This document shows, one piece after another, positions 4,941 through 6,109 of a stretch of DNA of 6,109 nucleotides. How positions within the stretch are numbered: the stretch's first letter is position 1; the number at the start of each line of letters is the position of its first letter. Source of the stretch: Acidimicrobiales bacterium (GTDB taxonomy: Bacteria > Actinomycetota > Acidimicrobiia > Acidimicrobiales > RAAP-2); contig JADGOF010000145.1 of assembly GCA_017883105.1 (NCBI GenBank), positions 1 through 6,109 on the forward strand, written 5' to 3'. The notes below the pieces were generated by a model, which worked only from the letters and a program-made list of their open reading frames with translations, did no database searches and had not been told where the DNA came from. The translations under genes were made by a program, and so were the position numbers.

Positions 4941-6091
4941 AGCGTCAACCCATCCTGTCGGAGTGGACGGACCGCCATCGCCTCGGGCTCCGTGCCTCCT
5001 TCGACGCCTCGTGGCTGCCGTGGCTGTGCGGGCGGGTCCTGACGCTGCTGGCCCTCGTCGTCGCCAAGGAGCTGGTGCACTCCGGACAGGTCGTGGACCC
5101 GAAGGCCATCGCCGGCTCCACGGCCGGGCTGCTCGGATCCGATGCCGGCTGGTACCAGGCCATCGCGTCGGGTGGCTACCACCACTCCGGAGTGGCTGCC
5201 CTCCGATTCTTCCCGTTCTATCCCGGGGCGGCCCACCTCATCCACGAAGTCACCCTTCTGCCGGTCAGCGTGATCCTGGTGACGCTGACCAGTCTCTTTG
5301 CCCTGGCGTCGACCATGCTCGCCCACCGGCTGGCCATGTTCGAGTTCGGCGACGTCCGGATCGCCCGGGCGATCACCTGGTTGATCAACCTCGCGCCTCC
5401 GGCGTTCGTCATGGTGATGGGGTATGCCGAGGGCCTCTTCATGGCCCTCGGCCTGGCCACGTTCTTCTACCTCCGACGGAGGCAGTGGTGGTGGGCCGCG
5501 GTGTTCGCCTTCCTGGCGGGAATGACCCGCCCGACGGGCATTGTGCTCGTGCTTCCGGCGCTGGTGGAGGTGCTCCGACCGTCATTCCGCGTCCCCGACT
5601 GGAAGAACGGACTGGCCCGCATCATCGCCGTGGTGGCCCCGGCCGCGGGAACCGCCGCTTACCTCATCTGGGTCCAGGCCGAATTCCACGACTTCCTCGC
5701 CCCCTACCGCTACCAGCTCCAGGGCTCGCACCACGGTCTGGCCGATCCCCTGGTCACCGTGGCCCATGCCTTGACCGGTGCCCTCCACGGAAGCCACCTG
5801 GGAACGGCACTGCACCTCCCCTGGATCGCCGGCACCCTCGTCTTGTTGGTGGTGGCATTCCGGAGACTTCCGGCGTCCTATGGGCTGTTGGCCGCTGCGG
5901 CCATGGCAGTCGCCCTCTCCGGCTCCAACCTCGACTCGTACGAGCGCTATGCCTTCGCCGCGTTCCCGTTGCTCTTCGCCGCGGCCACCTTCATGAGATC
6001 GACCCGGGTGATGACCGCCGTCATCGCCGTCTGTGCGGCAGGGATGACCGGTTACACCGTGCTGACCTTCCTCGGCGCCTACGTGCCGTGA
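4925..6091 (+). CDS. PIG-V-like mannosyltransferase family membrane protein (GT-C fold)
   Basis: A 388-residue polytopic inner-membrane protein, about nine to ten hydrophobic helices by eye (for example 30-50, 108-135, 148-182, 188-213, 230-250, 300-312, 318-333, 343-357, 361-384). Signature motifs of the PIG-V-type group are present in order: GSDAGWYQAIASGGY (71-85), whose Asp73 is the likely catalytic acid facing the outer side of the membrane; RFFPFYPGA (94-102); MTRPTG (200-205); and SYERYAFAAFPLLFA (338-352) near the C-terminus. Relatives transfer a sugar, usually mannose, from a polyprenyl phosphate donor to a lipid or glycan acceptor. The acceptor here cannot be told, and bacterial members are largely uncharacterised. 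GTG 4925 is the only start before the first helix: an in-frame TGA lies at 4919-4921 and no ATG, GTG or TTG occurs until codon 51. It has no usable Shine-Dalgarno, and the start sits in a hairpin loop. Divergent from the exoprotein gene; nothing follows within the remaining 18 bases. Confidence 0.85.
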   Translation: MTTRTQRQPILSEWTDRHRLGLRASFDASWLPWLCGRVLTLLALVVAKELVHSGQVVDPKAIAGSTAGLLGSDAGWYQAIASGGYHHSGVAALRFFPFYPGAAHLIHEVTLLPVSVILVTLTSLFALASTMLAHRLAMFEFGDVRIARAITWLINLAPPAFVMVMGYAEGLFMALGLATFFYLRRRQWWWAAVFAFLAGMTRPTGIVLVLPALVEVLRPSFRVPDWKNGLARIIAVVAPAAGTAAYLIWVQAEFHDFLAPYRYQLQGSHHGLADPLVTVAHALTGALHGSHLGTALHLPWIAGTLVLLVVAFRRLPASYGLLAAAAMAVALSGSNLDSYERYAFAAFPLLFAAATFMRSTRVMTAVIAVCAAGMTGYTVLTFLGAYVP

Positions 6092-6109
6092 CCGTCCTCC
6101 AGCTCAGAG

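Noticed and set aside
4814..5326. Minus-strand 170-codon frame antisense to the mannosyltransferase-like gene
   Set aside because: Gln/Arg/Gly-rich composition typical of an antisense shadow of a hydrophobic membrane-protein gene.

Overview
The window looks like chromosomal DNA from a high-GC actinobacterium. It is roughly two-thirds GC, with strong G/C preference at third codon positions, GTG starts, several probable leaderless starts, and protein families common in Actinomycetota. I cannot assign a genus from the sequence alone. Every complete gene ends in TGA, so the standard bacterial code applies. I see no tRNA, rRNA, insertion sequence, phage gene or CRISPR array.

Left block (1-2689), a thiol-chemistry cluster. 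A carboxymuconolactone decarboxylase/AhpD-like gene runs leftward off the window edge. Its reading frame, promoter and Shine-Dalgarno point to an ATG at 824, but codon 9 is an in-frame TGA, so it is either a recent pseudogene, a gene using a poor downstream start, or a base error. Upstream on the same strand is a DJ-1/PfpI protein (984-1631). Divergent from it is a GlxA-type regulator (1697-2689), which fuses a DJ-1/PfpI-like sensor domain to an AraC-type DNA-binding domain. The 65-bp gap between the two holds a promoter-like -10 box, two small inverted repeats and a 7-bp direct repeat spaced 21 bp apart, as expected of an AraC-family target. The regulator probably controls itself and the DJ-1 gene.

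Convergent gap (2690-2835). This is a short non-coding stretch with a compact GC-rich hairpin between the regulator and the next gene.

Right block (2836-6091), an envelope-type pair transcribed divergently. The leftward gene encodes a 579-residue membrane-anchored extracytoplasmic protein related to the large subunit of N,N-dimethylformamidase; it has three closely spaced cysteine pairs but altered active-site-region motifs. The rightward gene encodes a 388-residue polytopic membrane protein of the PIG-V-like mannosyltransferase (GT-C) type. The 349-bp region between them contains probable leaderless start signals, a possible 47-codon small ORF and a striking element: a perfect 11-bp inverted repeat whose 9-nt loop contains the GTG start codon of the mannosyltransferase gene. 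One arm of this repeat recurs as a 13-bp exact copy just inside the start of the divergent gene, so the two genes may share a regulator.

No wholly new multi-gene system can be claimed. The best leads are the start-codon hairpin with its repeat family, the nonsense codon in the AhpD-like gene, and the unexplained pairing of a dimethylformamidase-like exoprotein with a mannosyltransferase.
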